The position numbers and the translations under genes were made by a program. Positions 23,324 to 31,724 of a DNA stretch of 42,689 bases are shown one piece after another. This DNA comes from an uncultured Acidimicrobiales bacterium. Lineage in GTDB: Bacteria > Actinomycetota > Acidimicrobiia > Acidimicrobiales > SHLQ01. The DNA is taken from assembly GCA_937922235.1 (NCBI GenBank), contig CAKZVC010000004.1, positions 1-42,689 on the forward strand, in the 5' to 3' direction. The number at the start of each line of letters is the position of its first letter. The first letter of the stretch is position 1. A model generated the notes under the pieces. That model did not search any database. It had not been told where the DNA came from and was given only the letters and a program-made list of their open reading frames with translations.

Positions 23324-24047
23324 ACCTACATATCCCGATGCGCTCGAGTTACCCGATGGCGAGGATTTGCTTCTGCTTGGCGTGACTGGTTCGACTGCGT
23401 ATGGGCTTTCCCACGAGGGGTCCGATGTCGACCGCCTTGGCATGTATTGCGTGCCAACCGACGACCTCTTTCGTTTGGGCTTCAATCAAGGCAAGGCCTC
23501 ACACGTGTTGACCGAGCCCGACGACGTTCAGCTGCACGAGATTGGCAAGTACATCGGTCTTGTCTTGAAGGGCAATCCAACGGTGACCGAACTGCTCTTC
23601 CTCGAGTCGTACGAGCACGTCGACGCACGGGTGGAGCCGCTGATCGAGATGCGATCGAAGCTGCTCGGTCAGAGAACCGTTCGTGCGGCATACACCGGGT
23701 ACGCCATTGCGCAAGCAAAGCGGCTCGGAAATCGACAAGAGGCAGGCCAGGCCGGCTTCAACTCTGACTTGGCGAAGCGCACGGCAAAGCACGGGCGTCA
23801 CTGCTTCCGGCTGATGCTGCAGGCAGAACAGCTGTTGACTGTCGGTGAGGTCACCGTGGACGTCTCGGAACATCGCGACGAACTCTTCGCCATCGGTGAG
23901 CTCGCCGAGACCGACGTTGCCGCGTTCCAAACCAAGTTCGAGGAGCGGTGCGCCTACATCGACGGGCTCGAATCGGTGCTGCCGGTAGAACCTGACGTAG
24001 CCGCCGCCGAACAGTTCCTCATCGACTTCCGTCGAGGCAATCTCTAG
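23316..24047 (+). CDS. Predicted nucleotidyltransferase (Pol-beta superfamily)
   Basis: A 243-aa protein with the nucleotidyltransferase signature early in the chain. GVTGSTAYGLSHEGSDVDRL has the GS motif and the paired metal-binding acidic residues (SDVD). Downstream are LHEIGKYIGLVLKGNPTVTE and a basic helical stretch with KRTAKHGRHCFRLMLQAEQL, both typical of the COG3541-type family, which occurs in bacteria and phages and has no firmly established substrate. The start ATG lies inside the 3' end of the TetR-like gene (8-bp overlap), so the two are coupled. The product may nucleotidylate an RNA, protein or small molecule. Confidence 0.8.
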   Translation: MTEPTYPDALELPDGEDLLLLGVTGSTAYGLSHEGSDVDRLGMYCVPTDDLFRLGFNQGKASHVLTEPDDVQLHEIGKYIGLVLKGNPTVTELLFLESYEHVDARVEPLIEMRSKLLGQRTVRAAYTGYAIAQAKRLGNRQEAGQAGFNSDLAKRTAKHGRHCFRLMLQAEQLLTVGEVTVDVSEHRDELFAIGELAETDVAAFQTKFEERCAYIDGLESVLPVEPDVAAAEQFLIDFRRGNL

Positions 24048-24108
24048 CCGCGAGCGTTGGTTTGCGAGGCTCGCTCTACGGCGCCAAGACACGCAAGGTG
24101 CAGCGCCA

Positions 24109-24114
24109 TAGGGT
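24109..24114 (+). promoter_or_regulatory. -10 box for the ABM protein
   Basis: TAGGGT is followed by 6 nt and ATG 24121. This spacing favours that ATG over the in-frame GTG at 24118. Confidence 0.5.
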
Positions 24115-24120
24115 TGGGTG

Positions 24121-24456
24121 ATGACGAAGCTCCCCGAGCCGCCGTATTACGCGGTCATCTTCCCGAATCAGCACGCCGAGAGCACTGAGGGCTATGGCAA
24201 GGCCGCCGACCGCATGGTTGAGCTAGCGAAAGAACAGCCCGGCTACCTCGGGATCCACTCGGCTCGCAACGCCGACGGCTCCGGGCTGACCGTCTCCTAT
24301 TGGGCTGATGAAGCGTCGATTGCCGCATGGAAACAGAACGCTGAGCACCAAGCTGCACAGCAGGGCGGTATCGACCAGTGGTATTCGTCGTACGAGGTGA
24401 TCGTCGCCAGAGTAGAACGCAGTTACTCGGGGCCAGAAGGCCGTCCGTCCTCGTGA
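24121..24456 (+). CDS. Antibiotic-biosynthesis-monooxygenase (ABM) domain protein
   Basis: A small dimeric ferredoxin-fold protein of 111 aa. YYAVIFPNQH begins the first strand, YGKAADRMVELAKEQPGYLG is the long helix and loop, and VSYWADEASIAAWKQNAEHQ is the region conserved in YqjZ-type ABM proteins. Members are cofactor-free oxygenases or heme-handling enzymes, but many have no assigned reaction. It is probably monocistronic. Confidence 0.82.
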   Translation: MTKLPEPPYYAVIFPNQHAESTEGYGKAADRMVELAKEQPGYLGIHSARNADGSGLTVSYWADEASIAAWKQNAEHQAAQQGGIDQWYSSYEVIVARVERSYSGPEGRPSS

Positions 24457-24516
24457 CCTGAGCGCAATGGGACTTAGGTCTCTAGGGGGTAGCTGTTCGC
24501 TGGCGCAGGGTTGGGT

Positions 24517-24819
24517 ATGTCTACTTTCACTGTTCCTCACCACATCAACACGTCCGACACAACCGTTGAGGCCCAGCCTGTGTCGACCTCGGCGGAGACG
24601 CCACAAGAGCAGCGGACAATCGGGCAGGTGCTATGGATCGGCGTTCCACTCACCATGGTTGCCGTATTCGCAGTAACTGCCATCTTGTTCCTGATTGGGG
24701 GCACGCCGCTTGGAGAGTCAGTCGGGTACGGCGTGTACCTAGCGTTCTGGATCGGTGGTGGCTTCGGGATGATGATCAGCGGCGCTTACTTCAACCACGT
24801 GAACCACGGGGTCGGGTAG
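24517..24819 (+). CDS. Small membrane protein, two transmembrane helices
   Basis: A 100-aa hypothetical protein. A polar Thr/Ser/Glu-rich N-terminus of about 40 residues is followed by two hydrophobic segments: WIGVPLTMVAVFAVTAILFL, then VGYGVYLAFWIGGGFGMMIS. A short C-terminal tail carries two histidines (FNHVNHGVG). No family is recognised. ATG 24517 is preferred to the TTG at 24511. The ABC transporter gene starts 43 nt after its stop, under its own -10 box. Confidence 0.65.
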   Translation: MSTFTVPHHINTSDTTVEAQPVSTSAETPQEQRTIGQVLWIGVPLTMVAVFAVTAILFLIGGTPLGESVGYGVYLAFWIGGGFGMMISGAYFNHVNHGVG

Positions 24820-24850
24820 TCATCCCGACAACCACAGAGTGAAACACGAC

Positions 24851-24856
24851 TACTGT
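24851..24856 (+). promoter_or_regulatory. -10 box for the ABC exporter operon
   Basis: TACTGT is followed by 6 nt and ATG 24863, supporting that start rather than the in-frame GTG at 24839. Confidence 0.5.
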
Positions 24857-24862
24857 TCCACC

Positions 24863-25771
24863 ATGGCCCCCACCGCCATCACCTCCACGGACCTCACCTA
24901 TGAGTACGCGCCAGGCGTGGGAGCCGTGGGGCTTGATCTTGAGGTTCCCGTTGGAGAGGTTTACGGATTCCTCGGCCCGAACGGTGCTGGCAAGTCGACA
25001 GCGATCCGGATCTTGACTGCGTTGATTCGCCCTCAGCGCGGGACCGTATCGGTGCTCGGGCTTGATCCGTGGAAAGACTCCACCGAGCTTCACGGCCGAA
25101 TCGGCGTGCTTATGTCGGATCAGCCGGCACCCCGCCATCACAACGGGGCGTCGCTACTCACTCTCCTCGCAAAGCTGCGATCGCGGCCAGACGTGGTGGC
25201 CCGAGGTCACGAGCTTGCGGAGCGCTTGTCGTTGGACCTGTCGAAGAAGGGTCACGAACTCTCGTTGGGCAACCGGCAGAAGCTGGGACTGGTCACCGCG
25301 CTCGCCCACGAACCCGAACTGGTGATCCTTGATGAACCCACAAACGGACTCGACCCGCTCTTACAGCGCGAGATCGGACTCGTCTTGCGCGAGATCGTTG
25401 ACGAGGGACGAACCGTGCTGCTCTCGTCGCACTCCCTGCATGATGTCGAGGCGGTTGCTGACAACGTCGGCTTCATTCGCGATGCCATCTTGGTTGAGCA
25501 GCTTCCGCTCGCAGCCTTGGCCGATCGCGCTGTGCGCAAGGTCATTCTTCGTTTCGATGCAGAAATTGGCGCCTCTGCGTTCGACGGAATCGAGGGAATC
25601 GAGACGATTCGTGTGTTGCCCGATGGCGAGGTCACGATCCAGTACCGCGGACCGGTAGCCGACGTGTTGACGCGAGCTGGCGAGCTCGGGGCGCAGACGA
25701 TCGAAGCACACCCGGTCGAACTGGAAGAAACGTTCTTGGCGCTGTACCGCGGTTACGAGGAAGGCCAGTAA
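24863..25771 (+). CDS. ABC-2 type transporter ATPase
   Basis: An ATPase subunit of 302 aa. Walker A GPNGAGKST comes early, with the signature LSLGNRQKLGLVTALAHEP, Walker B LVILDEPTNGLDP and the switch His in LLSSHSLHDVEA. About 80 extra C-terminal residues form a small domain seen in exporters of the DrrA/CcmA/Nod-I group. The stop and the start of the permease gene share one base (TAATG). Substrates of such two-gene exporters vary (drugs, lipids, peptides) and cannot be deduced here. Confidence 0.9.
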   Translation: MAPTAITSTDLTYEYAPGVGAVGLDLEVPVGEVYGFLGPNGAGKSTAIRILTALIRPQRGTVSVLGLDPWKDSTELHGRIGVLMSDQPAPRHHNGASLLTLLAKLRSRPDVVARGHELAERLSLDLSKKGHELSLGNRQKLGLVTALAHEPELVILDEPTNGLDPLLQREIGLVLREIVDEGRTVLLSSHSLHDVEAVADNVGFIRDAILVEQLPLAALADRAVRKVILRFDAEIGASAFDGIEGIETIRVLPDGEVTIQYRGPVADVLTRAGELGAQTIEAHPVELEETFLALYRGYEEGQ

Positions 25772-26553
25772 TGGGCGCTCTTGCGTTCGACCTTGCGAAG
25801 TCGCGCCGGATTCTGATCGCCGGGATCTGCGCGGGATTACTGTTCGTCTCCATCGGGTATCTCGCGCTCTATCCAAGCTTCGACGATCAGCTACAGGCGT
25901 TCTCTGATGACCTTCCCGACGCCTACAAGGCCTTCATTGGCGACGCCGATATCGCAAGCGCAGAGGGCTACATCCGGAGTCAGGTGTACAGCCTGCTCGG
26001 CCCGCTTCTCGTTGCTGGTGCGGCGATATCTGCCGGAGCAGGATTAGCTCGCACGGAGCGCGATCACACGCTTGCCGTGTTTGCCGTGATGCCAATGAGC
26101 CGTCGAAAGCTGTTCGGGTCGTGGTGGCTGCTCGTGCTTCTGGTTTCGGTGATCGGGGCGGGGGCGGCGTTCATCGGCGTCGTAATTGGTGGGCCGCTTG
26201 CTGGCGCGAGCGTCGGCATTGGCCGAGTGGCATTGGCGACGCTGCCGGTGCTGTTCTTCGGATTGCTCATGGGCAGCATTGCACTGCTGGTCTCGGCGCT
26301 AACCGGTGCACCCGGGATGGCGAGCGGGGTCGGATGGCTGGCGATTCTGGCGTCGTTCATTGCGAACTCATTCGCCGAGCTGATCGACTCGTTGAGTTGG
26401 TTGTCAGCAGTGAGTCCGTGGGCCTGGCATGGCGCCGGCGAGGCGATTACGTCTGAGGTCAATGTCGGAGGCGTGATCGCGCTGATCGCGTCGTCGGTGG
26501 TGATCTCGGCGCTCGCGATGCTCACCTTCGAGCGAAGAAACCTGCATTTGTAG
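25771..26553 (+). CDS. ABC-2 type transporter permease
   Basis: A 260-aa integral membrane protein with six predicted helices. The first follows a short basic cytoplasmic start (LAKSRRILIAGICAGLLFVS). A long extracellular loop after it contains LYPSFDDQLQAFSDDLPDAY, as in the YwfA/ABC-2 permease family. Its coding region begins at the last base of the ATPase gene, so the subunits are made in coupled fashion. The C-terminus ends in a basic cytoplasmic tail (ERRNLHL). Confidence 0.86.
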   Translation: MGALAFDLAKSRRILIAGICAGLLFVSIGYLALYPSFDDQLQAFSDDLPDAYKAFIGDADIASAEGYIRSQVYSLLGPLLVAGAAISAGAGLARTERDHTLAVFAVMPMSRRKLFGSWWLLVLLVSVIGAGAAFIGVVIGGPLAGASVGIGRVALATLPVLFFGLLMGSIALLVSALTGAPGMASGVGWLAILASFIANSFAELIDSLSWLSAVSPWAWHGAGEAITSEVNVGGVIALIASSVVISALAMLTFERRNLHL

Positions 26554-26560
26554 CCTCAAG

Positions 26561-26944
26561 CTACATTCGGTCAGCGATTGCGTCGGCGAGCGCTTCTGGC
26601 TCGGCGACGCTTACCCAGAGGGCCGAGTGGTCGTCCATGCCGAGCACCTTGTCGACCTTGTTGATGAACTCGATGCACAGACCAAAGTGGTGGTTTGTTC
26701 CGAACGTGAGGCCATCGTCGGCGAAGCTCAAGCGAGCGCCGACGGCGGTGTACCAGCGATGCGGCCCGGTGACCTCAGTGTGGTTGATGTTGCTGATCGG
26801 CGTTTCAACCGAGAACCAGCCATAGGTGGCTTTGAACAGCCCGTCTTCGGTGAGCGTCACACCGTCGTCCTTTCGGATGCGGAGCGACAAGAACATTGGC
26901 GTCCACCGCTTGTCGATGTGATACGCAAAGAAGGGCTCGGTCAC
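26561..26944 (-). CDS. Conserved hypothetical protein
   Basis: A 127-aa soluble protein with no recognised family. It has many aromatic and His residues (FFAYHIDKRWTPMFLSL, TYGWFSVETPISNI, FGTNHHFGLCIEF), suggesting a small beta-rich fold that may bind a ligand. The GTG start at 26944 is supported by TATGGT 6 nt before it. It converges on the ABC permease gene with 7 nt between the stops. Confidence 0.65.
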   Translation of the reverse strand: MTEPFFAYHIDKRWTPMFLSLRIRKDDGVTLTEDGLFKATYGWFSVETPISNINHTEVTGPHRWYTAVGARLSFADDGLTFGTNHHFGLCIEFINKVDKVLGMDDHSALWVSVAEPEALADAIADRM

Positions 26945-26950
26945 GGTCTG

Positions 26951-26956
26951 ACCATA
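26951..26956 (-). promoter_or_regulatory. -10 box for the conserved hypothetical gene
   Basis: TATGGT on the minus strand lies 6 nt before the GTG start at 26944. It sits within the 19-bp gap after the MgtC-like gene, so the downstream gene can be transcribed alone. Confidence 0.45.
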
Positions 26957-26963
26957 TCGCCGG

Positions 26964-27596
26964 CTAGGTGTCGACGGAGTACGTCCATGATGCGGTGATG
27001 AGCGCGTGGGTCAGTGTTGTGTGAGCGTCGTGGCGGCCGACCACCTCGAACTCGCTCGTCATGAGCCCGTCGCGTTTGCCGTGCTCGCAGTGCAAGACTT
27101 TCAGCCCTGCGCTATCGAAGTGTTTGTGAACGTCCTCGATCGAGATCTCGCTCAGGTCAGTTTTGAGCTCGTAGGTCTTGACCTCTTGTTGGTTGTCGAT
27201 GATTCGCTCGACCGGGGGAAGCAGCCAGAGCACCACGAGCACCGCGGCCGCTGCGGTGAGGGTGAGGGCGTAGACGCCGCCGCCGATTCCCATGCCGAGC
27301 GCTGCGGCGCACCAGATAGTTGCCGCCGTGGTAATGCCGGTCGAGTGGCGGCCCCGACGGAAGATCACACCTGCACCAAGAAAGCCCACGCCAGAGACGA
27401 TGGCGCTGGTGATACGGGTCGGGTCGCTGGTGTCGCTTGCGAGTTCGGCGCCGAAGATCGTGAAGAGGCACGACCCGATGCAGATCAACATGACCGTGCG
27501 AAGTCCGGCAGCCTTATCTCGGAACTCTCGCTCGGCTCCGAGGGTTGCTCCAACTAGCGCGGCGATCGCCAGGCGCAACAGGTACTCGCTCGTCAT
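26964..27596 (-). CDS. MgtC/SapB-family membrane protein
   Basis: A 210-aa inner-membrane protein. The MgtC signature is clear: ALVGATLGAEREFRDKAAGL, then RTVMLICIGSCLFT and SGVGFLGAGVIFRRG. Four or five membrane helices are followed by a cytoplasmic domain of about 75 residues (from ELKTDLSEISIEDV) resembling the ACT-like tail of MgtC. Family members affect magnesium homeostasis and the F1Fo ATPase in pathogens; the role in free-living actinobacteria is unclear. ATG 27596 is chosen because TACGAT lies 7 nt upstream and homology starts there. Confidence 0.87.
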   Translation of the reverse strand: MTSEYLLRLAIAALVGATLGAEREFRDKAAGLRTVMLICIGSCLFTIFGAELASDTSDPTRITSAIVSGVGFLGAGVIFRRGRHSTGITTAATIWCAAALGMGIGGGVYALTLTAAAAVLVVLWLLPPVERIIDNQQEVKTYELKTDLSEISIEDVHKHFDSAGLKVLHCEHGKRDGLMTSEFEVVGRHDAHTTLTHALITASWTYSVDT

Positions 27597-27603
27597 GCAC
27601 GGA

Positions 27604-27609
27604 ATCGTA
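27604..27609 (-). promoter_or_regulatory. -10 box for the MgtC-like gene
   Basis: TACGAT on the minus strand is followed by 7 nt and the ATG at 27596, another leaderless arrangement. Confidence 0.45.
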
Positions 27610-27737
27610 GAAGTCGATGGCGGTGGCGTCGAACCGTCTTCGCTCACGCTCTCGCTACAGCCGGTGACGAGACAAGCGGTTCTCGGTCCGTCACACTGGC
27701 GGGAACCCATGACGATGGCGGAGGCGGACTACTAGTT

Positions 27738-28928
27738 ATGAAGAATTCTTGGTTTTTGGTCATGTTGGTGTGTGCTGCATTGCTCGCATCAGCATGTTCT
27801 TCCGACCCCTCATCAGTGCTTTCGGTGCAGGACGATTCGGTAGAAGATGGTGATGCTGCGGTCACCGAGCAACCCTCTGTGGCGATGGATGCAACGGATG
27901 CTGTTGCGGCCGATAGTGCTCCTCAAGTCCTCAGCGTTCCGACGGCGCTTTCCGATTTGGGTGGGTCGCTGTGGCGCTTCTCCACACTCGATGAAACCCC
28001 GTACGACGGAGGGGAGATGTCCTTTGCCGGTCCGGGCAGCGGCGGGACAGACAACATCTACGTGCAGTTCGCCGATGGCTGTTCGTATGGGCGCTTTTCA
28101 TTCCGGGTACGACCCGAGGGTCAGCTTGAAGCGTTCGGGTTCTCGCGAAACCCAGGGTGCGTCGGGCATCCGACCGAGCTGTTCCGTGAGGTTCCGGGAA
28201 CCCGCTACCCGCCAATGAGCGCCACGCTTACTGGTGACACACTCACCATCGCCGCTGCGGAACGCTCGGTCACACTGATTTACGTCGAGTCTGGCAGTGA
28301 CGCTAACAGCCCGCCACCACTTCCGAGTTTGCCCAGCGCCGATGTGCTACTTCCTGATGAGCTTGACTTAGCGAAGATTCCAGAGGCGACCGAGATCCCG
28401 TTGCCCGCGTGCGGAACCGCCGCAGCTGGCCCCGTGGACGAGGCGCTGGCGGACGAGCGCCTCGTGACAGCGAATCGATTGGAGCATGCCTTCGGCCTGC
28501 CGTTCATGACGAGCCTGTCGAGCGGAGATCTTGAAACCCGTCGTGTCAGCGTGGGGCTCAGCGTTCGGTATCAACCCACGATCGATTGGTTGTTCGAAAA
28601 TACCCCCGAGGGCCATGTGTGCCTCGAGCTGCCACCGAAGGGGTTCTACGGCGAGACAAGTCTTCGTCTGCTCCAGTGGGAGGTCGTCGGTACTCCCGGC
28701 CCAAACTCGACCACGGTGGAGGTCATAAACCAGGTCGAGTGTGGCGGCGGAGTAGAGCCCCTTCCGTCCGAAGTGACGCTCTCGGCTAGCTCGGTTGAAA
28801 TCAAGATTCTCTACCCGTCCACGCCGTATGGTCAGGCGGTGAATGCAGCATGCTTCTCTCCGAGGCCGATCACGGTCGAGCTGGGTGAACCGCTTGGGCA
28901 ACGGGAGATCGTCGCAGTCTCTCGTTAG
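27738..28928 (+). CDS. Secreted lipoprotein, unknown function
   Basis: A 396-aa predicted lipoprotein. The signal peptide MKNSWFLVMLVCAALLASAC ends in the lipobox LASAC, so Cys20 would be acylated and the protein held on the outer face of the membrane. An acidic linker follows. Residues 73-170 (GGSLWRFSTLDETPYDGGEM and after) resemble a META-like stress domain, though this is tentative. The C-terminal half has several cysteines that could form disulfides. The gene appears monocistronic. Its divergent neighbour is the MgtC-like gene, 141 bp away. Confidence 0.8.
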   Translation: MKNSWFLVMLVCAALLASACSSDPSSVLSVQDDSVEDGDAAVTEQPSVAMDATDAVAADSAPQVLSVPTALSDLGGSLWRFSTLDETPYDGGEMSFAGPGSGGTDNIYVQFADGCSYGRFSFRVRPEGQLEAFGFSRNPGCVGHPTELFREVPGTRYPPMSATLTGDTLTIAAAERSVTLIYVESGSDANSPPPLPSLPSADVLLPDELDLAKIPEATEIPLPACGTAAAGPVDEALADERLVTANRLEHAFGLPFMTSLSSGDLETRRVSVGLSVRYQPTIDWLFENTPEGHVCLELPPKGFYGETSLRLLQWEVVGTPGPNSTTVEVINQVECGGGVEPLPSEVTLSASSVEIKILYPSTPYGQAVNAACFSPRPITVELGEPLGQREIVAVSR

Positions 28929-28942
28929 GTGTCTGGCCCGGA

Positions 28943-28986
28943 TTGACCCATGCATAAGCACGTGCTTATGATAAGTCATGGCTTAT
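28943..28986 (+). promoter_or_regulatory. ArsR promoter with two tandem palindromic operators
   Basis: The promoter reads TTGACC (28943-28948), 18-nt spacer, TATGAT (28967-28972), then 5 nt to the ATG, so the transcript is leaderless. Two 16-bp palindromes of the form ATAAG-N6-CTTAT occupy 28954-28969 and 28971-28986. The first extends to a perfect 18-bp dyad CATAAGCACGTGCTTATG. Their centres are 17 bp apart. They cover the spacer, the -10 box and the start codon. Autorepression by the ArsR protein encoded immediately downstream is the natural reading. Confidence 0.85.
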
Positions 28987-29286
28987 ACAGCGGAGGCGTT
29001 GGACGTTCTGCACGATCCGACACGACGTCATGTTCTTGAGTTGCTTCGAGGCGGCGAACTGAGTGTTCGTGAGCTGACGGAGAACACGACGGTCTCGCAA
29101 CCGGCGGTCTCCCAACACCTTCGGGTCCTGCGAGAGGCTGGGCTTGTTGCAGTCCGTCCAGAAGGAACGCGCCGGCTGTATCGCGTCGACCCTGATGGAT
29201 TCAGTGGCCTTCGCGCTTGGGTTGACTCGTTCTGGGATCAGGCGCTTGATGCATTCGTTCAACACGCTGAGGAATCCGACTCATGA
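28978..29286 (+). CDS. ArsR-family winged-helix repressor
   Basis: A 102-aa DNA-binding protein. The winged helix-turn-helix is complete: LDVLHDPTRRHVLELLRGGE, VRELTENTTVSQPAVSQHLR (recognition helix) and the wing LVAVRPEGTRRLYRV. No paired metal-binding cysteines are present, so it belongs with the non-metal ArsR regulators that usually control an adjacent SRPBCC (AHSA1-like) gene. It overlaps the next gene by ATGA. Two palindromes overlie its promoter and start codon, suggesting autoregulation. Confidence 0.92.
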   Translation: MAYTAEALDVLHDPTRRHVLELLRGGELSVRELTENTTVSQPAVSQHLRVLREAGLVAVRPEGTRRLYRVDPDGFSGLRAWVDSFWDQALDAFVQHAEESDS

Positions 29287-30206
29287 CCGCTCCCATCGTC
29301 CGTTCTGCCTACGTGCAACGAAGTCCTGAAGACGCGTTTCGTATCTTCACCTCAGAGATCGGCGCATGGTGGCCGCTCCCGACGCATGGGATGTTCGGTG
29401 ACCGATCGGCGAGCGTGAGCTTCCGAGATGGGCAGGTCATCGAAACTGCTGTCGATGGAACCGACGTGGTGTGGGGCGAGGTGCGCGCGTGGGATCCGCC
29501 AACCAGGCTCGTGATTGCGTGGCACCCCGGACGCTCGGCAGACGACGCGTCCGAAGTCGAGGTGACGTTCCATCCTGAGGGCGACGGCACGACCGTTGTT
29601 CTGGAACATCGAGGATGGGAACAGTTCGGCGAAGATGCTCGAGCCCGCCGTCGTTCATACATCGGCCCGAACGCCTGGGGATACGTCCTTGACCACTTCG
29701 CTGACGGTGTTGAGCTGCACGACGACTCTCCCGACCTCACCGAGTTGGCTCAGGCCTACGACGCGTTCTTTGCGCTTGCCGCGGCTGGCGACTTCGGGCC
29801 GCCATCGAAACCCGGTTGGGATGCTGACCGCACCATCGCTCATGTTGCGCTGAACGACCTGGCGATAAACGTGGTGTGTCAATCGATCATCCATCGTTCG
29901 GCGGACACGATCCGCTTCGAGAACGCCGTGTGCCATGACGAGGAGGCACTCGTTGGCTGGATCGAGCGAGCGGGTGACCGGGCCGAACTCGTCGCACGCG
30001 GGCGAGCTGTCGCGAGCCAGATGATGGCGAGCCTTCGCCGCCTGACTGAGGACCAGCGCAACACGATGGTGCATTGCACGCTTCTTCACGAAGGCGAGGT
30101 GATGGTCGATGACTTGCGCCCATGGGGTGTGATCTCAACAGTGGTGCAGGCGCAGATGCACCTACCCGCTCACGTCGAGCAGCTCACCGATCTGCTCGAT
30201 CCCTAG
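29283..30206 (+). CDS. SRPBCC (AHSA1-like)-DinB-fold fusion protein
   Basis: A 307-aa two-domain protein. Residues 1 to about 145 form an AHSA1-like SRPBCC ligand-binding domain (YVQRSPEDAFRIFTSEIGAWWP, FHPEGDGTTVVLEHRGWEQFG). The rest resembles the metal-binding N-terminal domain of mycothiol-dependent maleylpyruvate isomerase/DinB proteins, with His in WDADRTIAHVALND and in MHLPAHVEQL. Such proteins are often thiol-dependent transferases or binding proteins in actinobacteria. It is translationally coupled to the ArsR repressor and presumably the regulated product of that operon. The ligand is unknown. Confidence 0.82.
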   Translation: MTAPIVRSAYVQRSPEDAFRIFTSEIGAWWPLPTHGMFGDRSASVSFRDGQVIETAVDGTDVVWGEVRAWDPPTRLVIAWHPGRSADDASEVEVTFHPEGDGTTVVLEHRGWEQFGEDARARRRSYIGPNAWGYVLDHFADGVELHDDSPDLTELAQAYDAFFALAAAGDFGPPSKPGWDADRTIAHVALNDLAINVVCQSIIHRSADTIRFENAVCHDEEALVGWIERAGDRAELVARGRAVASQMMASLRRLTEDQRNTMVHCTLLHEGEVMVDDLRPWGVISTVVQAQMHLPAHVEQLTDLLDP

Positions 30207-30215
30207 CCGGGCGAC

Positions 30216-31724
30216 CTAACCGATGTGAATGTTCGCCGCTCGAGCTGCGCCGGGTGGAACGTTTCGGACGTCGACTTCGACACCAGCCGATCGCAGCTCA
30301 GCGAGCACCCGTTCCAGGGTCGCGGCTCCGGAGTAGTCGAGTCGTCCTACCGCTCCAAGGTCGATGATGACCGAGCGGATGTCAGTGTGTTCTGCCAAGA
30401 GATCCTGCATGGCTTGTTCTATTCGTGGAACCGCGGCGAACCAGAGGACTCCCTGAGGACGAATGATCAGTCTCGAGTCCTGGATCTTGTGGGTGACCGT
30501 AACGGTGAGCTCGCGATACAGATGTGCGCCAAGGGCAAGAGCGATGCCGACAACTACGCCGCGTTCGACTCGTGGAGCGAGAACGATTGTCGATGCGAAC
30601 GTGCCGATGCCGACGACCGCTTGAGCGGGGGAGACTCGAACCAACTTGGCGAGACCGGCGAAGTCTACGAGCTTGAATACTCCGGTGATGATGAGGGCGC
30701 CGAGGATCGCCGTCGGCAATCGGGCCAAGGCTGGCGAGAGCGGGATCGCAGCGATGACGGCGATCCCGGTAAACGCTCCGGCCCACGCGCTCTTGGCCCC
30801 GGAGGCATGGTTGATCGACGTGCGGGAAAAGGACCCTCCAATTGGGAACCCACCAGCGATGCCCGACACGAGATTGGCGATGCCTTGGCCGAACATCTCA
30901 CGGTTTGCATCCCAGCGGGTGCGTTCGAGTGCGGCGTAGTGGCGGGCAATCGATGCTGGTTCGGCGAATCCGATAAGTCCGATAAGGACCGCCGCAGGTA
31001 TGAGTCCGCTGGCTGACGCCCACGGCAGGTCGAGGTTCACTGTTAAGAACCCGCCGGGAAGGCTGCCGACAACAGCGCCGGCGTAGCCCGTGAGGTGAGA
31101 GATGGCGAGGCCGCCGAGCACCGCGAAGAGGATCCCGGGGAACAACGCATGGATGCGACGACCGCCAACCACGATCGCCGCGGTTCCGATGGCGAAGGCC
31201 ACACTCGACCATCGCCACGAGGACGGGTCGATGATGGCTTCGAGCGCATTACCCAGAACGCCATTACCCAGAACGCTGTTGCCGCCCGGAACCACACCGA
31301 GGACCTTCGGGGTCTGGCTGGCGATGATCAGCGACGCCGCCGCCGTAGTGAACCCCATCAGAACCGGATCGGATAGTAGGTAAGCAACGCCCCCGAGTCG
31401 GATCAGACCCAAGACAGCCCGGGTCAGCCCGACGAGAACGGCGAGCAAGCCTGCGAGTCCGATGTATTCGGCTGAGAACGGCTCGGCCAAGCCCTGGAGG
31501 GCGCCGACGCTAAGCAGTGCCGTGAGTGCGACCGGGCCCGTCTGGAGATACTTCGACGAGGTAAACGGTGCGGCAAGCACCGAGGGGAGTGCTGCTGCGA
31601 AGAGTCCGTGCCGTGGCGGTACTCCGGCGAGGTCAGCGTAGGCCAGCGCCTGAGGAATAACGACAAGCGCTACCGAGACGCCAGCGATGATGTCTGCGGT
31701 TGTCGGGGCGACAAACCGTGTCAC
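30216..31724 (-). CDS. SulP-family anion transporter with STAS domain
   Basis: A 502-aa membrane transporter for sulfate or related anions. The family signature region is LVVIPQALAYADLAGVPPRHGL, followed by about a dozen helices including GGSFSRTSINHASGAKS. The C-terminal STAS domain has IIDLGAVGRLDYSGAATLE, with Ser in the phosphorylatable position. The STAS domain ends rather early (ARAANIHIG). The GTG start at 31724 overlaps the stop of the upstream half-transporter (GTGA). It is last in a four-gene sulfur operon, where it may export sulfate or sulfite produced from persulfide oxidation, or import sulfate. Confidence 0.9.
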   Translation of the reverse strand: MTRFVAPTTADIIAGVSVALVVIPQALAYADLAGVPPRHGLFAAALPSVLAAPFTSSKYLQTGPVALTALLSVGALQGLAEPFSAEYIGLAGLLAVLVGLTRAVLGLIRLGGVAYLLSDPVLMGFTTAAASLIIASQTPKVLGVVPGGNSVLGNGVLGNALEAIIDPSSWRWSSVAFAIGTAAIVVGGRRIHALFPGILFAVLGGLAISHLTGYAGAVVGSLPGGFLTVNLDLPWASASGLIPAAVLIGLIGFAEPASIARHYAALERTRWDANREMFGQGIANLVSGIAGGFPIGGSFSRTSINHASGAKSAWAGAFTGIAVIAAIPLSPALARLPTAILGALIITGVFKLVDFAGLAKLVRVSPAQAVVGIGTFASTIVLAPRVERGVVVGIALALGAHLYRELTVTVTHKIQDSRLIIRPQGVLWFAAVPRIEQAMQDLLAEHTDIRSVIIDLGAVGRLDYSGAATLERVLAELRSAGVEVDVRNVPPGAARAANIHIG

